Source: DASXMX01 sp036794395
GTDB taxonomy: Bacteria > Planctomycetota > Phycisphaerae > Tepidisphaerales > Tepidisphaeraceae
Reading direction: 5' to 3'
Length of the DNA stretch: 36,804 nt
Assembly (NCBI GenBank): GCA_036794395.1
Contig: DAIRGS010000033.1
Location: forward strand, 1 to 36,804
Below are positions 1 to 6,980 of the stretch, one piece after another. The stretch's first letter is position 1. Every line of letters begins with the position of its first letter. The notes under the pieces are model-generated. The model did no database searches, was not told where the DNA came from, and saw only the letters and a program-made list of their open reading frames with translations. The translations under genes and the position numbers were made by a program.

Positions 1-703
1 CGTAGTGCAGATACACGTTTGCGAGCATGGGTGAGATCACCCCACCCTGCGGGCTGCCGGATTCGGGGTAGCTGAGCTGCCCGGCCTCCATCACACCCGC
101 GTTCAACCACTTGCCGATCAGACGAAGCAGGACTCCATCCCGCACTCGATGCTGTACGAACTGTCGCAGATGGTCATGATCCAGCGTGTCGAAAAACTTG
201 CTGATGTCCACTTCCAGCACCCACCCGCCATCGGCGTTCATCGTTTCCTTCCACAGTCGCTCCAACGCCTGATGCGCGCCCCGGCCGGGCCGGAAGCCGT
301 ACGAGCCCTGGACAAAGTCCTGCTCGTAGATCGGTTCCAGCAGCATCACCACCGCCCGCTGCAGGACCTTGTCCTCCAGGGTCGGGATGCCGATCGGTCG
401 CGTCTGGGTTGGAGAACCTGCTTTGGGAATGTGAACCCGTTTGACCGGGGGCGCTGTGTATCGGCCCGACTTGGCGCGGTCCAGCAGAGACTGGAGGTTG
501 GCATCCAGATTCTCTCCGTACTCGTGCCACGTCTGGCCGTCCACGCCCGTCGCCCCGTTCTTGCGGGTGCGATGGTACGCCTGGAGCAGCCAGGGCAAGT
601 CCATCATGTACGCCAGGGACGTGAAGCCCATCTGTGGCGATTGCTTCGCCAGCGTTGCTATCCGTTCCTGTTTCGTTGATACGGTATCCGGATTTCGAGG
701 CAT
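1..703 (-). CDS. ltrA: Group II intron reverse transcriptase/maturase, N-terminal part (cut by window edge)
   Basis: The minus-strand frame is open from an ATG at 703 to the left edge, giving 234 codons. It encodes the finger and early palm region of a group II intron reverse transcriptase: NGATGVDGQTW near residue 50, TRPIGIPTLEDKVLQRAV near 102-119, YGFRPGRGAHQAL near 135, the RT-A motif LEVDISKFFDTLDH near 161 with its first catalytic Asp, and GSPQGGVISPMLANVYLHY at the edge. The second catalytic motif (YxDD), the thumb/X domain and any endonuclease domain lie outside the window. The start is well fixed because an in-frame TGA lies ten codons upstream and no other start codon falls between. 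The protein would splice and mobilise its host intron. Family identity is certain; whether the element is intact cannot be judged here. Confidence 0.95.
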   Translation of the reverse strand, partial: MPRNPDTVSTKQERIATLAKQSPQMGFTSLAYMMDLPWLLQAYHRTRKNGATGVDGQTWHEYGENLDANLQSLLDRAKSGRYTAPPVKRVHIPKAGSPTQTRPIGIPTLEDKVLQRAVVMLLEPIYEQDFVQGSYGFRPGRGAHQALERLWKETMNADGGWVLEVDISKFFDTLDHDHLRQFVQHRVRDGVLLRLIGKWLNAGVMEAGQLSYPESGSPQGGVISPMLANVYLHY

Positions 704-1262
704 CCGTCGTAGTTCCCAGAAACGGTCCCATGTTCAGGCGTCCGCCTTCCCTCCACCGGGTCGTCCTCGATTGAGACTGTCCCGGCTTCACGGGAGGCAA
801 AGCCTCCCTTCGGTACTACTCGAACGCTAAGACTTCCCATCATCCATCCCGCCGCGCTTGGTTTTCCTTCGCTTGGCGGTACCACGGCTGCGCCGATTGC
901 TTTGCTCCCTTGCGATCACCGACGCGCCATCGCAGGGCCGGGGTGTTGTTGAAGGCGGCCACCCGTGCCTGAGGGCCGCGCCCTCGGCACACGCCGCCGA
1001 TTGTCCCGTGGAGATGACTGGATCTCCCAAGTTCCCGCAGAACCCTCTGCCGCTATGCACATGCTCCTGCGACCCCGGAAGAACCGGACGGAACTCGCCT
1101 TGGCGCTCCGCCCGGCACGGCCACGGCTAAGGGAACGACCGTGACTTCTTCGACTGGACTTTCGAGGCTCAATCGCATGGCTCGGCGACTCGCTGTCTAC
1201 GCTTCGCCGTGGCGGTTGCCCGACACGACGCAAGACTCGCTTGCGGCTGCTGGCTAAGCTCT
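1..1262 (-). mobile_element. Group II intron, 5' part including the leader (right boundary uncertain)
   Basis: The reverse transcriptase frame is preceded on the minus strand by about 560 nt (704-1262) that carries no convincing gene and is rich in GC hairpins, for example the 6-bp stem at 1229-1245. That length and structure suit domains I-III of a group II intron, which normally lie upstream of the RT frame in domain IV. The exact 5' splice site was not identified. A GTGTCG at 1226-1221 resembles the GUGYG start loosely, and the T-arm-like sequence at 1268-1284 may be the flanking exon or target. Domain V/VI and the 3' end are outside the window. Confidence 0.5.
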
Positions 1263-1267
1263 GCCGC

Positions 1268-1284
1268 GCGGGATTCGAACCCGC
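1268..1284 (-). other. tRNA/tmRNA-like T-arm fragment
   Basis: On the minus strand this is a perfect T-arm, with the stem GCGGG / CCCGC enclosing the loop TTCGAAT. It is preceded by GTAGAACTCG, which looks like the end of a variable region or a tmRNA 3' end. No matching acceptor 5' strand, D-arm or anticodon arm was found in the 100 nt upstream, and no CCA follows, so this is not a complete tRNA. It may be a remnant of a tRNA or tmRNA 3' end left as an integration site beside the group II intron. The reading is uncertain. Confidence 0.45.
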
Positions 1285-1402
1285 CGAGTTCTACAGAAAG
1301 GTTTCAGTTATGTGTCAGTCACATATCATCCTCCTCTCGCGAGCTTGCTTGGCGCAATCCCCTTTTCTTCGTCCATGGAATTGTATCATTTGCTGCGGCC
1401 AT

Positions 1403-1924
1403 TCATCGAGGCAGCGGTTCCAGGCCCGGAGCCAACTCATCCAGGTCGTTGCGGTTTCTGACGCAGATAACGATCTCGTTGATCGGCGGGTAGTCGCAGC
1501 GAGTCAGTGGATGAACGGCCTCGGCGAACCCAGCCATCGACAGACGGCCGTAACCCGTTGCGAGGGCTGTCATCGCCACCCTGTTGGCTTGGAGGGAGGC
1601 GGCGATGCGAAGGCTCTTTTCGGTCACAGTCCTCACAATCTCAGGTGATGTCTGGTAAAAGCCGTCCACCGCCACCGCATGAAGAATTGCTTTGAACGCA
1701 AGCCCGTGGGGCGAACTTGCCACGATATCGCCTTGCTGCACGAATCGCTGCCCACGTTCGCTGAGATATCGATGGAGTTCCTCCTGAGCTACAGGGCCAC
1801 AACGGAGCAGCAATTCGCCGCCCACGCCGCCCGAGAGATTGAGGAAGACGTTCGCAGAACAGACAAGGACATCGGCAGGTTCGTCGAGGATGTTGCCGTG
1901 TTTGAGCGTCCAGCGGATGGACAT
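1403..1924 (-). CDS. Macro domain protein (ADP-ribose-binding fold)
   Basis: The 173-aa protein is almost entirely one macro domain. It shows GNILDEPADVLVCSANVFL near residues 9-27, the glycine-rich GGVGGELL loop near 32-39 and ATGYGRLSMAGFAEAV near 122-137. Macro domains bind ADP-ribose or its derivatives, and many remove ADP-ribose from proteins or nucleic acids. The domain here is short and keeps an Asn (SANVFL) where active hydrolases often have N-A-A-N, so catalysis is uncertain. I chose the ATG at 1924 because GGAG sits five bases before it. An ATG at 1948 would add eight residues but lacks a good ribosome site. The small frame ending at 1964 may be co-transcribed. The neighbouring group II intron marks an accessory region. 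Confidence 0.8.
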   Translation of the reverse strand: MSIRWTLKHGNILDEPADVLVCSANVFLNLSGGVGGELLLRCGPVAQEELHRYLSERGQRFVQQGDIVASSPHGLAFKAILHAVAVDGFYQTSPEIVRTVTEKSLRIAASLQANRVAMTALATGYGRLSMAGFAEAVHPLTRCDYPPINEIVICVRNRNDLDELAPGLEPLPR

Positions 1925-1963
1925 GTTGTCTCCGGGTTGCAGCATCACGACGGCCGCAGAAAC

Positions 1964-2095
1964 TTAATCTTTGTCTTCCACGCAGAAGACACCGATGCGG
2001 GTGCCATTCAGCATGATGATGCCAGTATCGGACGTCGTCGCCACTATAATCGAATCCCCGGCGCTGATCTCGCGGGGGCCTACTAGGGCATGCAC
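1964..2095 (-). CDS. Possible 43-aa small protein upstream of the macro domain gene
   Basis: A GTG at 2095 opens a 43-residue frame with a protein-like composition (GDSIIVATTSDTG, then a run of hydrophobic residues and GTRIGVF, ending VCVED-like acidic residues). It ends 39 bases before the macro domain start on the same strand, so the two could be one transcript. No good ribosome site is seen. The start nearly touches the divergent start at 2097, leaving no room for separate promoters. It could instead be the tail of a broken longer gene. I do not recognise the family. Confidence 0.3.
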   Translation of the reverse strand: MHALVGPREISAGDSIIVATTSDTGIIMLNGTRIGVFCVEDKD

Positions 2096-2096
2096 G

Positions 2097-2651
2097 ATGC
2101 GCTTTTCATACGAAGAACTCTCGAAGATTGCCGACTGGGCTGCCGTTGCACCGGGATTTGGCAGGGATCGAACGACCATCGACACCCACATTGGCCCGAT
2201 TCTGGATCGACTCGCGGCTGATGAGCGACTGGCACGTGCCGTTTCCAAAGACGGCGGAACTTCCAATTATTTTGCCTTCTATGTCTATCCTGCCACTCGT
2301 GGGTTTGTGTATTCGCATGCAAATTCCGACGTTCGGCGCGTTCCGTGTGTCGCGGTACAACTGAGCCTGCTGGCCCCGGTTGGGGTGTTTGGTGAATCAA
2401 CGTTCTTCGAGGGAGAGCGATTCTTCGCATCAAGTAATTTGGAAATTGAGCAAGTGTGCGATCCCGCCTCGCCGCCGAGTTGGGTCGCGGAGGCGGTGAT
2501 TGCCGCGACTCATGGAGCATCTGCCTATCGATTTGTGGGACGACACATGATCGAACAACTGCTTCCGCCGGGCATCGAAGTTTACGAATACTGTTTGTCT
2601 GCCAAACCGTGGAACCGGGTGTTCCATGCAATGTTTGCTGACACAGACTGA
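2097..2651 (+). CDS. Hypothetical protein, 184 aa
   Basis: The frame is open from 1971, but the first 42 codons are antisense to the small minus-strand frame and do not look protein-like, so I chose the ATG at 2097 (MRFSYEELSKIADWAAVAP). The product is soluble, with no signal peptide or membrane segment. It has a mixed alpha/beta composition with a Cys (VCDPASPPSW) and ends HAMFADTD. The N-terminal part (SKIADWAAVAPGFGRDRTTI) is probably helical. I do not recognise the family. It sits in the accessory segment between the macro domain gene and a decayed beta-propeller gene, and codon use suggests a real gene. Confidence 0.6.
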   Translation: MRFSYEELSKIADWAAVAPGFGRDRTTIDTHIGPILDRLAADERLARAVSKDGGTSNYFAFYVYPATRGFVYSHANSDVRRVPCVAVQLSLLAPVGVFGESTFFEGERFFASSNLEIEQVCDPASPPSWVAEAVIAATHGASAYRFVGRHMIEQLLPPGIEVYEYCLSAKPWNRVFHAMFADTD

Positions 2652-2732
2652 AGGTGGGTGAGCGTCATCTGAACCCCCTCCTTAGTTACGGGGCGGCGGC
2701 CATCGAGCGGCACCGAATCGCTCTTTCCGAAG

Positions 2733-3032
2733 TTATGGATCGATCGCCAGGGAAGCGCAGACCAATTCTTTATTGGTGCGGGCGAAGATGTGGCGGTTGG
2801 CGAAGGCGGGGGCGGCCCAGGCGGTTTTGCGGCGGGAAAACGTGACGGCCGGGTTCAGCACGCGGGCGCGGGTGATCTCGTGATAGCCTTCGGGGGTGAG
2901 ATTCGCGCGGATCAACTCGCCGCGATCGTTGTAGAGTAAGACTGTGCTGCCGTTTGACGTCAGGTGGACGCTGGCTCCGTTCTTGGAATCGGTCACCTTA
3001 TCGGTTTCCCAGAGTTGTTTGCCGGTGTTGCC
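2733..3032 (-). pseudogene. C-terminal remnant of a PQQ-repeat beta-propeller protein
   Basis: The open stretch encodes only the last blades of a BamB/PQQ-type beta-propeller: TGKQLWETDKV, then STVLLYNDRGELIRANL, TPEGYHEITRARVLNP and a final PAFANRHIFARTNKELVCAS. In planctomycetes this is the typical C-terminal end of 400-plus-residue exported PQQ-repeat proteins that often open with a signal peptide. Here a TGA at 3035-3033 closes the frame upstream, and no further blades can be followed toward 3.3 kb, so at least three quarters of the gene is gone. A 70-bp palindromic repeat begins 56 bases further on and may mark the deletion end. A GTG at 2996-2994 could start an 87-residue product, but that is unlikely to be functional. 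Confidence 0.75.
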
Positions 3033-3087
3033 TCAATGCCGCGATTCGATCAAGGCGAATGGATTTCCTGATCGCGCGACGCGTTTT

Positions 3088-3157
3088 GGGAGTGTGAGGC
3101 TTCTACCAATCCAATGGGATCTGAAGAAAATGCGCTCGGCGGGAGCCTCGAACTCCC
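3088..3157. repeat. 70-bp palindromic intergenic element, copy 1 (one arm decayed)
   Basis: Two 24-nt arms flank a 22-nt centre. The right arm (3134-3157) reads GCTCGGCGGGAGCCTCGAAC then TCCC and matches the right arms at 15963-15986 and 27846-27869 almost exactly. The left arm (3088-3111) keeps GGGAGTGTGAGGCT and then diverges, so this copy is degenerate. All three copies are exactly 70 bp and lie between genes. The rest of the 3033-3294 gap shows nothing I can name. Confidence 0.85.
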
Positions 3158-3294
3158 GGTTAAGGCACAGGCAATTGCCACGGCGATGCGGCGAATTATG
3201 ATTTCTCCAATTCGAGCTCGCGCTAATCGGGTCCGTACGTTCACGGGAGTGAATGCGTGACTCGATGCCACTCTCGATCTCGAACGAGGGACAT

Positions 3295-4380
3295 ATGCCT
3301 TTCTACTCATTCAAAACATTCGCGACCATGGTCTGGGTCGCTGCGATTGGACTTTCGTTGGCCGCGGCGTGCGGGGCGGAGACATTGCCGGAGCCTACGG
3401 GGGCCTTCCCGGTTGGGCGAGTCACTTATCAACTTGTGGATGGGTCGCGGGATGATGGCCGGGGATCGCGGAAGGACCACAAGCGCGAATTCATGGTCCA
3501 GGTCTGGTACCCGGCTCAGTCCAGAACTGGAGGCAAACCCGCGATCTGGCTGCCGGCCGATTTGGCGCGCCTGGAGGAGAATGGCTATCTCGGATTGCTG
3601 TTGCGGGCGTCATCCGACCCGGCTGCCAAGGATACGCCCAAAGTCCTGGCTTCGGTCGTTGTACATGCACGGGAGGAGATCCCAGTGGCCGCTTCGCCAA
3701 AGCGTTTTCCCGTGCTCGTGTTCTCAGCGGGCAGTCAGACGATTCCTTCGACGTATTCCTCTGTGGTCGAGGACTTGGCCAGCAGAGGGTTTGTGGTGGT
3801 CGGTTATGGCCCGACGGTGATTGGCCGTGGAACCTGGAAAGGTGATTTGACACACGTGCTCGATCAGTTGGGGGTCTGGAATACGACGCTGGGACACATG
3901 TTCTTCGAGCGTCTGGACCTCGATCACGTCGGGGCGTTCGGCCATTCGGCCGGGGGAAATGCCGTGTCGGCGATCGCTGCAGGCGATAAGCGCGTGAAGG
4001 CGATCGTGCTGATCGACCCCGGGATGGTGCGCCCGGAGGATGGCACGGCGATTCCGGTCCTCTTCCTGAAGTCGGAAAGCGCCGACTTTAATCGTAAACG
4101 TCCTGATGTCGCCGCGGAGAAAGCGAAAACGCGGGACGAGTATGCGCAGAAGGCGAAGCCAGGCATCCAGATTACGCTGCTTGGCTCGGAGCACCTGAGC
4201 TTCACGGACATGGCGGTAATCAAGGCCTTCGCCTTCCCCGGCGATGGGAAGGCGTTCATCGACACGACCCGCGCGGTCATCGGGGGATTCTTCGGCGAGT
4301 ACCTATTGGGAGAGCGTTCCGAGCTGATTGAAAAAGGGTCGGCTCAATATCCTCTTGCGAAGATTGAAACGGTTCACTGA
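3295..4380 (+). CDS. Secreted alpha/beta hydrolase, PAF-acetylhydrolase-like
   Basis: This is a 361-aa exported hydrolase. A hydrophobic N-terminus (residues 5-28, ending LAAACGA) is a signal peptide, and the Cys in AAACGAET could make it a lipoprotein, although the box is imperfect. The mature protein opens GAFPVGRVTYQLVDGSR and has FMVQVWYPAQ, as in platelet-activating factor acetylhydrolase/dienelactone hydrolase families. The nucleophile elbow is GHSAGG near residue 220, the acid is likely in VLIDPGM near 240, and the His in SEHLSFTD near 300 completes the triad. Substrates in this family are short-chain esters or oxidised phospholipids; the actual one is unknown. I chose the ATG at 3295 because GAGG lies six bases before it, rather than the ATG-less extension from 3253. 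It appears to be a single-gene unit. Confidence 0.88.
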   Translation: MPFYSFKTFATMVWVAAIGLSLAAACGAETLPEPTGAFPVGRVTYQLVDGSRDDGRGSRKDHKREFMVQVWYPAQSRTGGKPAIWLPADLARLEENGYLGLLLRASSDPAAKDTPKVLASVVVHAREEIPVAASPKRFPVLVFSAGSQTIPSTYSSVVEDLASRGFVVVGYGPTVIGRGTWKGDLTHVLDQLGVWNTTLGHMFFERLDLDHVGAFGHSAGGNAVSAIAAGDKRVKAIVLIDPGMVRPEDGTAIPVLFLKSESADFNRKRPDVAAEKAKTRDEYAQKAKPGIQITLLGSEHLSFTDMAVIKAFAFPGDGKAFIDTTRAVIGGFFGEYLLGERSELIEKGSAQYPLAKIETVH

Positions 4381-4395
4381 ATGGGTCCGCCCAAC

Positions 4396-4432
4396 TTCGA
4401 CCTTCGGTCGAACACAGCCGAGGGGGGCTGTG
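4396..4432 (+). repeat. Two adjacent hairpins after the hydrolase gene; second is a repeat-like sequence
   Basis: Fifteen bases after the hydrolase stop a 7-bp stem with a 3-nt loop (4396-4402 pairs with 4406-4412) is followed at once by another 7-bp stem, CACAGCC / GGCTGTG (4413-4419 with 4426-4432). There is no T-tract, so an intrinsic terminator is possible but not typical. The second hairpin with its GCCACA tail resembles, from memory, a sequence repeated in planctomycete intergenic DNA. The remaining 240 bases before the next gene show no other structure that I can name. Confidence 0.5.
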
Positions 4433-4672
4433 CCACAAGACAGGTCACGAGGCCCGCCACACTCGGGCGCTATTTCGGCTCGTGCTCGATCGTGGCTTCG
4501 TGCCGCGACAGCACGGTTAAATCGCAAGCGTTTGAGATCGAATGCGTCGCGCAGGCGGAGAAGAAACGCTCGCAGCCCGTGGTTCGGCGGGCACATCGCA
4601 TTTTGCTCGAAATTGACACGTTCGCAAATTCTCGATAGCGTTGTGGGTCACATTTCGTTTGGAGGATGTTTC

Positions 4673-5755
4673 ATGACCACTTATGCCGGGCCTGCGATCG
4701 AAATTAAGAGGGATTTTGAGTTTCCGAGGAGTGTGCCGTCGGCGCCATCGCCAATGTCGCCGGTGAAGATTGGTTTTGGGGGTAAAATTTCGGTGAAGGG
4801 GGTGGCGACGCCGATCGGGGCGATGACTAAGGTGTCTTTCGCGCGGGAGCAGCTGGAGGTGGAGCAGGCGTTCAGGACGGAATTCGGCACGGTGAAGTTT
4901 AAGGAGCAGGTCAGGCCGGGCCAGTTATCCAAGATTGGGGTGGAGCTGGGAAAGAGTGGGTTCCCATTGAGTATTGAGCTGGCCGCGAATGCGGATTACA
5001 CGCGCCCGTTTTCGGTGTCGGTGAAGTGGCCGGGCCTGATTCAGCTTAATAATTTTAAACTGTCGGTCGCGGGAGTGGGAATTGGGCAGGGGTGGGTGTT
5101 CAGGGGGACGCTCGATCCGCAGATCGACATTAACATCGCAATGAATGAAGCGTGGCCGGGATGGGCGAATATCCTGCGATTGAGCGCGTATCAGGTGCGG
5201 GCGGCGGTGCAGGGTGGGGCTACGTTTGTGCGGAGTGTGTATTTTGTTGGTGAGTGTGGCATGGTTTCGACGGCGGGGGTCGCCGCCACGGCGGGCCTGG
5301 TGGGCGCCTTTGTGATCGGATGGGCCGGGTTTGGTTTGTACATGGTGGGCCAGGCATCGCGGGACGGCAGGACCAAGGCCGTGCGCTACGCATTCAGCAA
5401 TGGCTACGCGCGGATGCTCGCGGATTTGACCTCTGATTCCATCGAGACCACACGAAACGACGCGGTCCCGCTGCTTGCGCTGGACTGGAAAAGCGAGTTA
5501 GGCCGCGTGTCTGGCGATTATGTGAACGGCAAGCGATTCGGCTTGGGCGACCAGATTGAGCGTCTGGGAAAAGCTGCCATCGTGCAGGATGCCGACGCAT
5601 TCATTAAAGCCAAGGGGACGGCTGCATGGGCCGCGGTGCGCCAAAAGCATCACAACACGTATGGAATTCAGACCGATGTGCGGCGGAGGCAGTATCTCTC
5701 CGTTCTCTACAATCAGGTTGATAAGCACTCGGCTCAACTCGGGATCGCTCTGTGA
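4673..5755 (+). CDS. Hypothetical protein with one central membrane segment, 360 aa
   Basis: The frame is open from 4328, but GGAGG nine bases before the ATG at 4673 fixes the start (MTTYAGPAIEIKRDFEF). Residues 1-30 are proline-rich. Residues 30-160 look like beta-strand repeats (KIGFGGKISVKG, SIELAANADYTRPFSVSVKW, LSVAGVGIGQGWVF). A glycine/alanine-rich hydrophobic stretch at about 198-226 is a probable membrane helix, and the last 130 residues are charged and helical. There is no signal peptide. The beta-rich start followed by a Gly/Ala membrane helix recalls secreted effector or pore-type proteins, but I do not recognise a family and do not assign a function. The first half uses GGG codons more than neighbouring genes, which may suggest acquisition. 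Confidence 0.75.
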   Translation: MTTYAGPAIEIKRDFEFPRSVPSAPSPMSPVKIGFGGKISVKGVATPIGAMTKVSFAREQLEVEQAFRTEFGTVKFKEQVRPGQLSKIGVELGKSGFPLSIELAANADYTRPFSVSVKWPGLIQLNNFKLSVAGVGIGQGWVFRGTLDPQIDINIAMNEAWPGWANILRLSAYQVRAAVQGGATFVRSVYFVGECGMVSTAGVAATAGLVGAFVIGWAGFGLYMVGQASRDGRTKAVRYAFSNGYARMLADLTSDSIETTRNDAVPLLALDWKSELGRVSGDYVNGKRFGLGDQIERLGKAAIVQDADAFIKAKGTAAWAAVRQKHHNTYGIQTDVRRRQYLSVLYNQVDKHSAQLGIAL

Positions 5756-5829
5756 CGGTTGGTCCCATGGATTGGGCGTGAATAGGGCCGGTTGACCGTC
5801 GCGCCGATGAAAACAAGGTGAACGGGTTT

Positions 5830-6414
5830 TTAGAACGTTGGTGTTGAGCCGCACTCGGGGCAGCGGGTGGGGGTGGCGCGGAGGTCGTAGCCGCAGTTGG
5901 GGCATTTGCGGGGGAGATGGAGGAGGTGGTCGACGAGCTGGCCGAGGGTCATCTTCCACCATACGGACGTGACGGGGCCGAGGGTGAGGGTGAGTTGTTT
6001 TTCCATGGCGAAGGCGCAGGCGATTGGGGTGATGCCGTCGCCGGGGGTGTACATGAGAAGATTCAGGGGGTCGTCGGGGAGGAAGTGGGCGTTGGGCCAG
6101 TGGAATTCTTCGCGGATGATGCGCGAAATGTTTCGGGCCATTGCGATTCGAATTGGATCGTCACCCCAGGCGGCGGCGGTGGCGGCTTTGGGGCGGGCGG
6201 CGAGTTGGCGGGCGATGTTCTGGGCTTTGGGGGTTCGGCGATGACTTTCGAGCGTGCCGGCCACGGTCCATCCAACCAGGGGGATGAACCAGCAGAGCCG
6301 TTCAAATGTGGATGGGGGATCGACGGTAAATGGCGGATCATGCAGCGGGACCGCAGCCGCATCGCAAGATGTCTCGCGAGTGGGCTGGGGATCGGCGATG
6401 GCGTGAGCACCCAT
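5830..6414 (-). CDS. Zinc ribbon protein of unknown function
   Basis: This is a 194-aa protein ending in a rubredoxin-type zinc ribbon, CPNCGYDLR...CPECGSTPTF, a C-terminal signature often seen in planctomycete proteins. A hydrophobic patch (LCWFIPLVGWTVAG, about residues 38-51) could be a membrane contact. The middle (NISRIIREEFHWPNAHFLPD, then LNLLMYTPGDG) is conserved-looking but not recognised. The longer frame from 6510 would overlap the deacylase gene, so I chose the ATG at 6414, 19 bases after that gene's stop. It is the last gene of a likely minus-strand unit running from 9382. The four cysteines probably bind one zinc ion. Confidence 0.72.
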   Translation of the reverse strand: MGAHAIADPQPTRETSCDAAAVPLHDPPFTVDPPSTFERLCWFIPLVGWTVAGTLESHRRTPKAQNIARQLAARPKAATAAAWGDDPIRIAMARNISRIIREEFHWPNAHFLPDDPLNLLMYTPGDGITPIACAFAMEKQLTLTLGPVTSVWWKMTLGQLVDHLLHLPRKCPNCGYDLRATPTRCPECGSTPTF

Positions 6415-6433
6415 CAATGGTTCCGATCGGGCG

Positions 6434-6892
6434 CTAAACGTGCCTGCCGAAATATCCCATTTCCGGCTGGGCGGCGCGGCGATACTCGGCCAAGGACATT
6501 GTAACCGCATCTGAATGCGTGCCGGCCTGGAACGTTACGCGCGCATCGGCCACGAGCGATTCGTCCATGATGGTGTCCATATCGTACAGACGGCCGATGG
6601 GCGCTTCAGCGCCCAGCTCGCACTCTGGAAAGAGTTCCAGAAGTTTTCCTTCGCTCACCAGGTGAACTTCATCGGCTTCGAGCTGAACACGGAGCGCCGA
6701 GAGATCGATCTGATGAGAGGCAGGCAATGCACACATGACAAACCGGCCATCGGCGCGAACGACGACGGGTTTGATTACCTGCCTGCCGGGCACGTGCTCG
6801 GCGGATGCCAGGTCCTGGGCGGTGAAGGCCGTGGAATGGCGCGAGGTGCGGTAGTTGATCCCCATTTCATCCAGGAAAGATTGAACGGTCAT
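6434..6892 (-). CDS. YbaK/EbsC-family aminoacyl-tRNA deacylase
   Basis: This 152-aa single-domain protein has the length and pattern of the YbaK/ProX editing family: FLDEMGINYRTSRHSTAFTA at the start, VIKPVVVRADGRFVMCALPA near 39-58, EGKLLELFPECELGAEAP near 80-97, and AGTHSDAVTMSLAEYRR near the end. These proteins hydrolyse mischarged aminoacyl-tRNAs such as Ala-tRNAPro or Cys-tRNAPro in the cytoplasm. The lysine in VIKPVV matches the conserved K of the family. The start is strong: AGGAGG lies six bases before the ATG. In this subfamily the substrate is not fixed by sequence alone. It lies between a secreted-protein gene upstream and the zinc ribbon gene downstream. Confidence 0.88.
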   Translation of the reverse strand: MTVQSFLDEMGINYRTSRHSTAFTAQDLASAEHVPGRQVIKPVVVRADGRFVMCALPASHQIDLSALRVQLEADEVHLVSEGKLLELFPECELGAEAPIGRLYDMDTIMDESLVADARVTFQAGTHSDAVTMSLAEYRRAAQPEMGYFGRHV

Positions 6893-6980
6893 GTCAGACC
6901 TCCTGTCTCAAGGGGAGACCATTGTGGGACGCGCGCCGCGCCGGTTCAACCCTAAAATCAAATTTATGCCGGCGGTGCGT

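Noticed and set aside
174..800. 208-aa minus-strand frame and other frames over the reverse transcriptase
   Set aside because: The RT reading in the -703 frame contains all conserved motifs; the 174-800 frame shows only low-complexity Gly/Arg/Pro sequence and no motif.
1286..1380. A complete tRNA gene ending at the T-arm
   Set aside because: I could not find a pairing acceptor strand, D-arm or anticodon arm in this stretch, so only a fragment is reported.
1241..1648. Plus-strand frames overlapping the T-arm and the macro domain gene
   Set aside because: Frames such as AGFEPA arise from reading the T-arm in antisense and continue as the antisense of the macro domain gene.
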